Notes: generated by a model not told the origin, from the letters alone. A stretch of 8,511 nucleotides of DNA from Gammaproteobacteria bacterium GWE2_37_16 (GCA_001801285.1 MGXG01000052.1:1-8511); one strand, 5' to 3'; positions 1-6,673 are shown, counted from the stretch's first letter. A program made the numbers and translations.

Positions 1-218
1 TGGTTTGCGTTAACGATAAAATTATCGATATTATTGGTGGTTTTCATTTGAAAGGTTCGAGTAAGAAAAGATTGGATCGGGTGGGGAAATATCTGCAAAA
101 AATATCTCCAACCGCACTACACGCCTGTCATTGTACAGGAAAAAATAAAAACTTTTTACCTGGACAGGAAGATATTGGTGCTGGAGTAGTGTTGGGGTAT
201 GATTTTAACCAATATTAA
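1..218 (+). CDS. MBL-fold metallohydrolase, C-terminal fragment
   Basis: This is the last 71 codons of a gene that begins outside the window; the frame runs from base 3 to the TAA at 216-218. The fragment carries a GGFH motif (visible residues 12-15) and a CHCTG motif (42-46), followed by a Gly-rich VVLGYDF end. In the metallo-beta-lactamase-fold family that includes proteins annotated as dihydropterin-aminobenzene phosphate synthase-like (COG1237 type), a GG-x-H and an HCTG element near the C-terminus supply metal-binding histidines. I therefore infer a soluble metal-dependent hydrolase of unknown substrate. The catalytic HxHxDH motif would lie upstream and cannot be checked here. Its stop codon overlaps the stop of the convergent ATPase gene, so no terminator separates the two genes. 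The family call is fairly secure and the substrate is unknown. Confidence 0.72.
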   Translation, partial: VCVNDKIIDIIGGFHLKGSSKKRLDRVGKYLQKISPTALHACHCTGKNKNFLPGQEDIGAGVVLGYDFNQY

Positions 219-1666
219 TCAAAGAAATCATTCTCAAGCAATTCATTTTTTCCCATCCAATAACACAGAAGAACTGCTGGAATACGCATGATGTGTGTAT
301 TTATACTACTCGGTAAATTTTCTAATAAACCAAAGTCATTTAGAGACCTAGTGATAACATAACCTCGTTCAATTGTTTTATTTTGGCACAATTCCAATAA
401 ACCAGTAAGGTTACGTTTTCCAGTATGTTTTTCGTTGCGGTACTTTATTTCAAAAGGAATGATTTCACTGCCAACTTGAGCAATTAAATCTGTTTCATGA
501 TCTTTTTTGCCATGCCAATAGGTGAAACGGACGTCGTGCCTGTAATAGCGGGCATAGAGATGTTTGAATACTGCTACTTCAATGGCATTGCTAAGTTCTT
601 TTGGATTATCCAGGAGGCTTTTGCCTTTTAACATTACCGCTCCAGCAATGGCGGCATCAGCTAGGTAAACCTTGTATTTGCCGCGTAAAATTTCTTTACC
701 GTAACCAAAAGGTTGTAAACGATAAATTAGATGTGTTGCTTCTAATAATTCCAAGAAACGTTGAACGGTTGGTCTTTTGAGTTCGAGGTTTTCGCATAGT
801 TTACTTACATCCAGTAAGCCGCTGTCATGCATGCAAAGATACAAAAAAGTATGTTCCATCTCGACAATTCTGCGTACACCAAAAAGTGCAGTCATATCAC
901 GTTTCAAAACTTTATCGATAATATCTTCACGTAATAACCTTTGTGCCTGAACAATATTTTCAACTTGTGCTGTTTGAGGAAAGCCGCCGCGTAGTAAATA
1001 TTCGTGGAAATGTCCTACGTATGGGACAGCTATTTCGGCTATGCGAGAAAAATCTTGTTGTGGTAAATTAAATAAACCACGTAAAGATATTACTTCTGGT
1101 AATGCGGGTAATGTTAATTGTTTGAGTTGCAAATATTCATAAAAAGATAGAGTTGTTAGTCTAATTGTATGCCAACGACCTACTCCAGATTCCTGTTCTT
1201 CCTCAATTAGAGGCATCGTTGAACCCGTGAAAATAATTCTACGATTTTTGGAAAAATCAACTTGGTGTTTGACCCAGGTTCCACAATTTTTAATAAACTG
1301 TGCCTCATCAAGGAAAAGATATTCTGATCCTTCGGTTTGTGGCTCGCGTTCGCGCCAAGCCTCAAGTATCGCATCAATACCTGCTAATTTTATGATCGGA
1401 TGGTCAAAGGTAGCGTAGATAATATTGGTTGGTGGAACGCCTTTTTCTATTAGCTCAGCAATTGCTTGTATTAGTAAGGTGGTTTTTCCAACTTGTCTTG
1501 CCCCGGAAAGTAAGACAGCGCGCGGTGCTGGTGGGGTGTGAATCCAGTTAAACAAATCTTTAAAGCAAGCGCGTCGCCAAATGGGAAGGTTGGGGAATGT
1601 TTCTTTGCGCCACCAAGGGTTAAATTGGGCTAAAACTTTAATTAATTCATCTTTTGATATTTTCAT
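215..1666 (-). CDS. AAA+ ATPase with DUF4143-type C-terminus (AAA_14 family), copy 1
   Basis: Counting from the ATG at 1666-1664, the protein has 483 residues. Visible motifs are a Walker A GARQVGKTT (55-63), a Walker B LFLDEAQ (117-123), a TGS sensor-type motif (147-149), a GVGR element (161-164) and RGGFP (226-230). A predicted winged-helix stretch follows around 280-316. The C-terminal half ends in a PD-(D/E)xK-like set: E363, D393 (HETDLIA) and E406-x-K408 (FEIKY). This is the layout of the widespread AAA_14/DUF4143 ATPases, whose biological role is not established; the nuclease-like fold may be active or only structural. An in-frame GTG at 1678 would add four residues (487 aa). I prefer the ATG, but neither start has a strong ribosome-binding site and the GTG has a weak GTGAG at 1688-1684. 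The gene is convergent with the hydrolase and divergent from the Ser-rich gene. The family is certain; the function is not. Confidence 0.88.
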   Translation of the reverse strand: MKISKDELIKVLAQFNPWWRKETFPNLPIWRRACFKDLFNWIHTPPAPRAVLLSGARQVGKTTLLIQAIAELIEKGVPPTNIIYATFDHPIIKLAGIDAILEAWREREPQTEGSEYLFLDEAQFIKNCGTWVKHQVDFSKNRRIIFTGSTMPLIEEEQESGVGRWHTIRLTTLSFYEYLQLKQLTLPALPEVISLRGLFNLPQQDFSRIAEIAVPYVGHFHEYLLRGGFPQTAQVENIVQAQRLLREDIIDKVLKRDMTALFGVRRIVEMEHTFLYLCMHDSGLLDVSKLCENLELKRPTVQRFLELLEATHLIYRLQPFGYGKEILRGKYKVYLADAAIAGAVMLKGKSLLDNPKELSNAIEVAVFKHLYARYYRHDVRFTYWHGKKDHETDLIAQVGSEIIPFEIKYRNEKHTGKRNLTGLLELCQNKTIERGYVITRSLNDFGLLENLPSSINTHIMRIPAVLLCYWMGKNELLENDFFD

Positions 1667-1675
1667 ATGAAAAAC

Positions 1676-1749
1676 CACTAAAACTCACTAAATGATCAAA
1701 TTAGTGCAAGTATACATTAACTAAAACGCTATTTTAGTGTAAAAATAGC
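1676..1749. promoter_or_regulatory. Cluster of CACTAA boxes around a putative promoter of ATPase copy 1
   Basis: CACTAA occurs at 1676-1681 and 1686-1691, and its complement TTAGTG at 1701-1706 and 1734-1739, giving four copies in 64 bp. The second and third form a dyad centred on TGATCA. On the minus strand a TATACT (-10-like) hexamer lies at 1714-1709, between the inverted copies. It would start transcription near 1702, inside the dyad. A matching -35 box is not evident. A separate 8-bp perfect hairpin (GCTATTTT at 1728-1735 with AAAATAGC at 1742-1749) has the fourth box at its 3' edge and loop. The arrangement suggests an operator for a regulator or for autoregulation, but it is AT-rich and unproven. 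Confidence 0.35.
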
Positions 1750-1839
1750 ATTTTTTCAATAAATTTTTGTCAGTGCTTAAAATGGTTATTCTGTAAATTT
1801 TATAAGGTAATATCTCTAAAAGTTCGTGTATTACAATTA

Positions 1840-1930
1840 CGTAGCCGCAGGTCTTTAGCCTGCGCTAAAATACGTGTTAAATCATATAAGTACGCAATAA
1901 TGAAGACGCAAGCTAAAGCTTGCGGCTACG
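1840..1930. repeat. REP-like hairpin repeat, copy A
   Basis: The left arm (1840-1864) and right arm (1907-1930) are inverted copies of a CGTAGCCGCAGG-CTTTAGCCTGCG type unit, separated by about 42 bp. The left arm has one extra T, and the right arm carries CAAGC/GCTTG in place of CAGGC/GCCTG. Each arm is also nearly palindromic by itself. The same unit recurs near 5325 and 6674 in this window, so it is a dispersed repeat. Paired hairpins of this kind resemble REP/BIME elements mobilised by RAYT (Y1 tyrosine) transposases; no such transposase is in the window. Confidence 0.82.
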
Positions 1931-1967
1931 GGCTTGTGACTGAGGAGTTACTGATTGTATTGATTAT

Positions 1968-1987
1968 CTTAAGTAACGCTTAATAAT
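1968..1987 (+). promoter_or_regulatory. PmrA-like direct repeat (CTTAA-N6-CTTAA)
   Basis: Two CTTAA half-sites start 11 bp apart (1968 and 1979), the second reading CTTAATAAT. The published Legionella/Coxiella PmrA consensus is a direct repeat of cTTAATatT units with a 2-bp gap, which gives the same 11-bp period. The second half-site fits well and the first only in its TTAA core. The site lies 315 bp before the Ser-rich start codon and the MITE-like element sits between them. In such AT-rich DNA a chance match is quite possible. Confidence 0.22.
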
Positions 1988-2058
1988 TCAGTTAAAAATT
2001 ATGACTTTTATAAAAAAAATTATTACACTTTTTATGAATATTAAGTTATATCTATATA

Positions 2059-2112
2059 GGGTCTGTTGAAATTTGCTTTTTTCGTCATGAAAACGCAAAT
2101 GTCAACAGATCC
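2059..2112. mobile_element. 54-bp MITE-like element / relic of IS ends
   Basis: Bases 2059-2076 and 2095-2112 are inverted repeats matching at 16 of 18 positions; the outer end reads GGGTCTGTTG on the left and GGATCTGTTG on the right (complement). Only 18 bp lie between them, so the element can fold into one long hairpin. It is flanked by TA on both sides, compatible with a 2-bp TA target duplication. The ends resemble IS-type terminal repeats, possibly of the IS5/IS427 kind, but the family cannot be fixed from this sequence. No transposase is present, so it is either a non-autonomous miniature element or an internally deleted IS. Confidence 0.6.
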
Positions 2113-2290
2113 TAAATTATCATCAAAAATCTAAAGTTAACACAAAAAAATCCATACATTTGGAAAGATTTAAATAGCGGATTAGGAAGGAACAGCGAAA
2201 AAATATTTTGGTATTATTGTGCTGTAAATAACTAAACCAACAATAACAAAATTTATAAAACAAAGGGTTTGTATTTATAAAAATCTCCAC

Positions 2291-2300
2291 TGGGGGAAAG
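2291..2300 (+). promoter_or_regulatory. Ribosome-binding site of the Ser-rich gene
   Basis: The purine tract TGGGGGAAAG ends one base before the ATG at 2302. It is the only purine-rich Shine-Dalgarno candidate this close to a start in the region and supports 2302 as the translation start. It departs from the canonical AGGAGG by using a run of five G. Confidence 0.55.
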
Positions 2301-2301
2301 T

Positions 2302-5286
2302 ATGCCTACCAAACCACTGACAAGACAACAAATATTACTTATTTACAAAACGGTATTTTTAACTCGTTTTTTGCGGGAAATAATAGAAATTATACCTAAG
2401 CCAAACGATCAACATTCGGCAATACTTTTGCAGCAATGGCAGATAATTGCAGTAATTGTGCCTCCCCCAGAAAATATGTCAAAACTGTTAAAGGTGTGGA
2501 AAGAACCAGCTAAAGTAATAAAACAACAACAACAACCATCTTCTGCTAGCAGTTCTTCCAGTACATCGCTACCAGTTCAAGATGGAAGATCACAACTAAA
2601 GGAAAGATTTGGTGATTTTACTGATACTGAATTGAATAAAATACTGGAAGCTATCCAAGTGATTTCTGTAAATGTAGAATCATTATTTTCTTCTAGTGAG
2701 AGAAATAAACAAACAGAGCCATTAATCGCGGGTAATAGTCAACAGACAGGTGAGTGCAGCGATAAGAAAATAAAACTTGAACTATTCATGCAAGTTCTGA
2801 ATGAATTAATTGGAGAATTACCACTTGGTAAATCGAAGGGAAAAGTTGAGGAAAGTTTAAGTGGAAAAGAGGCATTATTGATTACGGGGAGTACAATACT
2901 TTTATTGTTGCATGATTTGGTTTCTGACCTCGGACTATTTATAATAAAAAAGCTATGTGTACCTCAAAAGGTGACTTCTTCTTCTACAACGACAGCTATT
3001 TCCCTATCTCACAGTCATGCGCCTACTCAAATAGCAAGTCTAGCATCATCATCATCTTCTTCTTCTACGATTATACCATCTCTAAGTCCCGCACCTACCC
3101 AAATAACAAGTCCATCACCATCAGATAGCAAAATAAGTTGGTGTGGATTAGGATTAAATGGTGGTATTGAAAGAGAGCAGTTGTCAATGGGTTTAAGAAA
3201 TATATTTAAAATAGTAACCATCTTAGACAATACTCATAATTACCTTGATGACTCACAGGTTAGAGATGTTCATAAAAATGAAATTACAAGTTACATGCAG
3301 CAAATGGCAGGTTCATTGCGTGATGCTTGCGTGTGCATTGCTCAAACAGAAGAAAATGTATTACCGATATTTGATTTTATTTGGAATAGATATGCTCCAG
3401 TTTTTTGGGAAAATAGGTTACTAGCAAAATATCCACAGCTTACTCATCTCAATATAACAAAACCGAATATTTCGGCCATTTTCTATTGTTTAAATACACT
3501 GTGCAATACATTTTTCAGTAAGAACGATACAAATCCTTGCCAATTTGTTCAATGCATTACTGAATATATAAATAAAACCTCATTTTTAAAAACAGCGCAT
3601 TTATCGTCTTTACCAAATCCCTTGAAAGGTTTAATGGAAGTTGCTAAGCCATACAAAGAGAATTCTGTAAATCAGGATAGTAGCAGGCAACTAAATAAAA
3701 TACTTCAGTTTTACGTTATTCAACTTCTTCCAACAAATATAGAAATAATTAAGACGTGGCGTGCAGAAATACTAATTAGAGCTACATTGTTATTGAAAAT
3801 GGGAAATGTATTGGCAAGAACAAGTGGAGATTTGTTGCCTAGCTTGGAAATGATTACAAATGAATTGCTTCATCTTGCCCATGTTGTTGAGGCTCATAAT
3901 CGCGATGAAACAATTGGTTTAATTTATGATTTTCATAGGATTATATTTGGGGATCAGCCAGTAAATAGACTAAAACAGCTAGATGTTTTGCAGTTAGCAG
4001 AAATACAGCATATTAGTCCCAGAAATTTATTAAGATTAAAAATACACAATAATATTCTTGATTGTTGTGTTGCTTTAACGAGTTACAATCAAGGGTTAGC
4101 TGAGGGAAGAGGACCAAGTGGGTTATCAACACCTAGTCCTAGTACGCTAAATTCAAGTAGGGTCTTATCATCTTCAAGTATGACGTTTAGTATTGAACAG
4201 TGGTCTAGGCAAATCCGTGAAAAAAATACATTAGTAATGAATACCATTACAACCTGTCCAGTAAATATACCAACATCAACTCAATTGGTAAAAGAAGTCG
4301 ACAAACTATATGGCTTTTTAAATGATAGATTTTTAACAAATTTCACACCTCCACCTTATGAAGAAGGGGCGCCAGAAAAGCTTATTAAAACAAATAAGTT
4401 CATGCTAAAAATATCCGACTTTTTAGAAAAACTTACACAGAATATGCAATCTCTAAACAAGGAGTCACTATACATTCTAAGCCAAAAAAATCCTTTTGAC
4501 GAGGTTTGCCCTAAGGATGTAACAAGAGAGGAAATTTTGAGGATACATGATTTTGGTAAAGCAATAATAACTAGATTGCAGATAGTATTTAAAACATGGC
4601 AGGATAAGAAAGATGAACTTATTCACCAGGCTGTGCGGTTATTTGATTTAAAGATTGCCAATATTCCCCTGAGTCAAACAGGAATATCTTTTAATGTGGG
4701 GCCGTCAATCAGATACGAAGCAGAGATTGCGGAAATTAAATCTTTATTAGAGATCATAATTCCACATTTTGTAATTCAATCAAGTGATCAGAGGCAAAGT
4801 AATGAACGACAATTGTCTTTGGTTAGTTTGGAAAAGCAATTATTAATGTTTATGCGGATAACGCAATCTGAAAATAACCAAAATCCAGAGCTTGAAGCAA
4901 AAGTTATTAGTCTTTTAGAATATTTTTATTCGTCTTTACTAGATGGTCATCCATTAAAGAAAGAAGCGCCAAAAATATCAAACAGCGCAAGAACAATAAA
5001 TAGTAGTTCAGCAGTAACTCCAATGCCGAGTTCGTCACCTTCACCTGTATCTAGTCGGTCACTATCTTCATCATCAAGTACACCAAAACCGCAAGAGAGT
5101 GAGAGTCCAACAGACTCACCTACAGACACACCTCGACCGGATTCGAGACATAAAGTGGTGTCACCTTCCGCTTTAATAGGACAACAACCGCCAAGTATAA
5201 CGTCATCTTCTACGAGTAGTGTATTAAGCGCAGCGAGTGCGTCAATTACCACATCATCTGCAGTATGTTTTCGTCCTAGACGCTGA
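2302..5286 (+). CDS. Large orphan Ser/Thr/Pro-rich multidomain protein (unknown function)
   Basis: I do not recognise this 994-residue protein. It has no signal peptide and no enzyme motif that I can identify. Residues 1-72 look helical and hydrophobic. A Gln/Ser linker (75-90, with CAA x4 and a Ser run) is followed by a helical block (95-220) containing a very hydrophobic stretch (191-205). A second Ser/Pro linker (225-276) holds an imperfect duplication (HAPTQIAS / PAPTQITS). A long helical block (about 277-600), a third linker (602-627) and another helical block (628-885) follow. A PPPY motif lies at 683-686. The last 100 residues or so are almost entirely Ser/Thr/Pro with several SP/TP sites and end in the basic FRPRR. 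Helical modules joined by disordered Ser-rich linkers are typical of large secreted or host-directed proteins of intracellular bacteria, so a type IV effector is a reasonable but unproven guess. The start is supported by a purine-rich RBS, and base composition is clearly more AT-rich than uvrD. Confidence 0.85.
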   Translation: MPTKPLTRQQILLIYKTVFLTRFLREIIEIIPKPNDQHSAILLQQWQIIAVIVPPPENMSKLLKVWKEPAKVIKQQQQPSSASSSSSTSLPVQDGRSQLKERFGDFTDTELNKILEAIQVISVNVESLFSSSERNKQTEPLIAGNSQQTGECSDKKIKLELFMQVLNELIGELPLGKSKGKVEESLSGKEALLITGSTILLLLHDLVSDLGLFIIKKLCVPQKVTSSSTTTAISLSHSHAPTQIASLASSSSSSSTIIPSLSPAPTQITSPSPSDSKISWCGLGLNGGIEREQLSMGLRNIFKIVTILDNTHNYLDDSQVRDVHKNEITSYMQQMAGSLRDACVCIAQTEENVLPIFDFIWNRYAPVFWENRLLAKYPQLTHLNITKPNISAIFYCLNTLCNTFFSKNDTNPCQFVQCITEYINKTSFLKTAHLSSLPNPLKGLMEVAKPYKENSVNQDSSRQLNKILQFYVIQLLPTNIEIIKTWRAEILIRATLLLKMGNVLARTSGDLLPSLEMITNELLHLAHVVEAHNRDETIGLIYDFHRIIFGDQPVNRLKQLDVLQLAEIQHISPRNLLRLKIHNNILDCCVALTSYNQGLAEGRGPSGLSTPSPSTLNSSRVLSSSSMTFSIEQWSRQIREKNTLVMNTITTCPVNIPTSTQLVKEVDKLYGFLNDRFLTNFTPPPYEEGAPEKLIKTNKFMLKISDFLEKLTQNMQSLNKESLYILSQKNPFDEVCPKDVTREEILRIHDFGKAIITRLQIVFKTWQDKKDELIHQAVRLFDLKIANIPLSQTGISFNVGPSIRYEAEIAEIKSLLEIIIPHFVIQSSDQRQSNERQLSLVSLEKQLLMFMRITQSENNQNPELEAKVISLLEYFYSSLLDGHPLKKEAPKISNSARTINSSSAVTPMPSSSPSPVSSRSLSSSSSTPKPQESESPTDSPTDTPRPDSRHKVVSPSALIGQQPPSITSSSTSSVLSAASASITTSSAVCFRPRR
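3001..3111 (+). repeat. Imperfect internal duplication with Ser-codon microsatellite
   Basis: Within the second linker of the Ser-rich gene, residues 234-246 (SLS..HAPTQIAS) recur at 260-270 (SLSPAPTQITS) with the APTQI cores 24 codons (72 bp) apart. Between them lies a trinucleotide run of TCA x3 and TCT x4 (3046-3066) coding for seven serines. Slippage here would change linker length in whole codons without shifting the frame. Confidence 0.6.
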
Positions 5287-5324
5287 GTTTTTGAAGATGT
5301 TTTTAGGATGAAAGCAAATGATTT

Positions 5325-5414
5325 CGTAGCCGCAGGCTTTAGCCTGCGCATATTGAAATTGCACGGAATTTATCGCAGGCTAAAGCCTGCGGCTAAGGTC
5401 TATGCGGCTTTTTT
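5325..5414. repeat. REP-like hairpin repeat copy B with terminator-like T-tract
   Basis: The left arm 5325-5348 and right arm 5374-5395 are inverted copies, matching over 22 nt and separated by 25 bp. Each arm holds the perfect palindrome CGCAGGCT-TT-AGCCTGCG or its equivalent. A further TGCGGCT at 5403-5409 can also pair with AGCCGCA at 5328-5334 and runs directly into six T (5409-5414). It lies just after the Ser-rich stop codon, so it could act as a rho-independent terminator for that gene as well as being a dispersed repeat. Confidence 0.75.
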
Positions 5415-5438
5415 GAATAGCCCACAGTTCAGCCCTGA

Positions 5439-5464
5439 CTAAACAGGAATCAACTCCCGTTTAG
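5439..5464. promoter_or_regulatory. Inverted repeat upstream of ATPase copy 2 promoter
   Basis: CTAAACAGG (5439-5447) and CCCGTTTAG (5456-5464) are inverted 9-bp arms with one mismatch and an 8-bp spacer. The right arm ends two bases before the -35 box, a position suited to an activator or repressor site. No regulator can be named. Confidence 0.35.
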
Positions 5465-5466
5465 CC

Positions 5467-5500
5467 TTGACTTTTCGGGAATTAATGACATAATAGTCAA
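5467..5500 (+). promoter_or_regulatory. Sigma70-type promoter of ATPase copy 2, with overlapping dyad
   Basis: The -35 box TTGACT (5467-5472) and extended -10 TGaCATAAT (5486-5494) are separated by a 16-bp spacer, each hexamer matching the consensus at five of six positions. Transcription would start around 5500-5502, at or within a base or two of the ATG at 5502, predicting a leaderless or near-leaderless mRNA. TTGACT and AGTCAA (5495-5500) form a perfect inverted repeat that spans the promoter, so the -35 box doubles as a possible operator half-site. Confidence 0.68.
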
Positions 5501-5501
5501 T

Positions 5502-6641
5502 ATGAAACGTTCTATCACACAATATATATTAAAAGATCTGGAAAAAAAGATAGTTTTTATTACAGGACCACGTCAAACTGGTAAAACAACATTGGCCAAA
5601 TCTTTTAATCTTAATTATGACTATTTTAATTATGATAGTGCGCAAGATAGAATTGCTTTAAAAAGCGCTAGTTGGAATAGGAGTAAACAATTAATTATTT
5701 TTGACGAGCTCCATAAAATGCAGCAATGGAAACGCTGGTTGAAAGGAATTTATGATACTGAGGGAGTGAAACCACATATTTTGGTTACAGGTAGTGCTAA
5801 ATTGAATACCTATAAAAAAGTTGGTGATTCGCTGGCTGGCAGGTATTTTCAATATACTCTTCATCCGTTTGATTTAAAAGAAGTGCGGGATTTCTATACA
5901 AAAGAAGAAGCATTTCGGCGTTTATGGGATTGCGGTGGATTTCCAGAACCATTTCTTGAAGGATCACAAATTTTTTATAATCGCTGGAAAAAGAGTCATC
6001 TCGATATTATTCTTCGGCAAGATCTCATTGATCTTAATGCTGTTCGTGATATTCAGGCAATTGAAACCCTAATTGAATTACTAAAACAAAATGTGGGCTC
6101 AACAGTATCGTACGCTAACTTAGCCAGGGCATTAGAGAAAGACGCTAAAACTATTAAACGCTGGATACAAATGTTAGAAAACCTTTATATTATTTTCAAA
6201 GTTATACCCTATTCCAATAAAATTACTCGTTCTTTATTAAAGGAACCAAAATATTATTTTTATGATTCGGCGCAAGTTAATAAGGATAAGGGGGCGAAAT
6301 TAGAAAATATTGTTGCTACTGCCTTGCTAAAAGAATTACATTTTCTGGAGGATACGTTAGGGGCAACCACGGGTTTGCACTTTGTTAGAACTAAAGATGG
6401 CAAAGAAGTGGATTTTTTGGTCGTTATTAATGGTAAACCAATCTATTTAATCGAAGTAAAGTGGGCTGATGATACATTAAGTAAGCACTTCGCATGTTTT
6501 GAAACCTACTTTTCTGAAATTAAAAAAATTCAGTTGGTAAAAGAAATACAACGTGAAAAAACTTTTCCGAATGGGGGAGAAATACGTGATGTTGTTGATT
6601 GGCTTTATAATATTGATTTTAGAGAAGCGGTTCGTTATTAA
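5502..6641 (+). CDS. AAA+ ATPase with DUF4143-type C-terminus (AAA_14 family), copy 2
   Basis: The 379-residue protein starts almost directly with its ATPase core. It shows Walker A GPRQTGKTT (22-30), Walker B IIFDELHK (65-72), the sensor-type VTGSAK (95-100), LAGR (111-114) and GGFPEP (145-150). A winged-helix-like segment (about 200-230) is followed by a PD-(D/E)xK-like C-terminus: E268, D304 in GKEVDFLV and E318-x-K320 in LIEVKW. This is the compact form of the AAA_14/DUF4143 family and differs strongly from the 483-residue copy at the left of the window, so the two are not a recent duplication. No Shine-Dalgarno sequence precedes the ATG; the promoter lies so close that the mRNA is probably leaderless. 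The gene stands alone between hairpin repeats B and C and is convergent with uvrD. The cellular role of the family is unknown. Confidence 0.9.
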   Translation: MKRSITQYILKDLEKKIVFITGPRQTGKTTLAKSFNLNYDYFNYDSAQDRIALKSASWNRSKQLIIFDELHKMQQWKRWLKGIYDTEGVKPHILVTGSAKLNTYKKVGDSLAGRYFQYTLHPFDLKEVRDFYTKEEAFRRLWDCGGFPEPFLEGSQIFYNRWKKSHLDIILRQDLIDLNAVRDIQAIETLIELLKQNVGSTVSYANLARALEKDAKTIKRWIQMLENLYIIFKVIPYSNKITRSLLKEPKYYFYDSAQVNKDKGAKLENIVATALLKELHFLEDTLGATTGLHFVRTKDGKEVDFLVVINGKPIYLIEVKWADDTLSKHFACFETYFSEIKKIQLVKEIQREKTFPNGGEIRDVVDWLYNIDFREAVRY

Positions 6642-6673
6642 TCTGTATTAATAGTTATTTTGTGACCACAGAC

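Larger units (their letters stand above)
1679..2301. other. Gene-free intergenic region between divergent ATPase copy 1 and the Ser-rich gene
   Basis: I see no credible coding frame, tRNA or known RNA here. The stretch is strongly AT-rich and contains, in order, the CACTAA cluster, hairpin repeat copy A, a PmrA-like TTAA direct repeat, a 54-bp MITE-like inverted repeat and the leader of the Ser-rich gene. Within that leader a direct repeat TTTATAAAA occurs at 2252-2260 and 2274-2282, spaced 22 bp (about two helical turns). Either copy could be part of a promoter, but no convincing -35/-10 pair could be fixed. Confidence 0.6.

Noticed and set aside
123..150. CCTGT/ACAGG hairpin followed by an A-rich run as a terminator
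   Set aside because: It lies within the hydrolase coding frame, has no T-tract on the coding strand and has only a 5-bp stem.
1728..1757. Hairpin followed by six T on the plus strand as a rho-independent terminator
   Set aside because: No plus-strand gene precedes it, because the region to the left is the 5' end of a minus-strand gene; its AT-only stem is weak, so I treat it as part of the regulatory cluster.
2872..2949. Hydrophobic stretch of the Ser-rich protein (about residues 191-216) as a transmembrane helix
   Set aside because: It is interrupted by His, Asp and Ser-Asp within the segment; it could be amphipathic or buried, and a single confident membrane span is not supported.
4947..5351. 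Open frame of 134 codons on the minus strand opposite the Ser-rich tail
   Set aside because: It is the mirror of low-complexity Ser/Thr/Pro codons, starts inside hairpin repeat B and has no ribosome-binding site.
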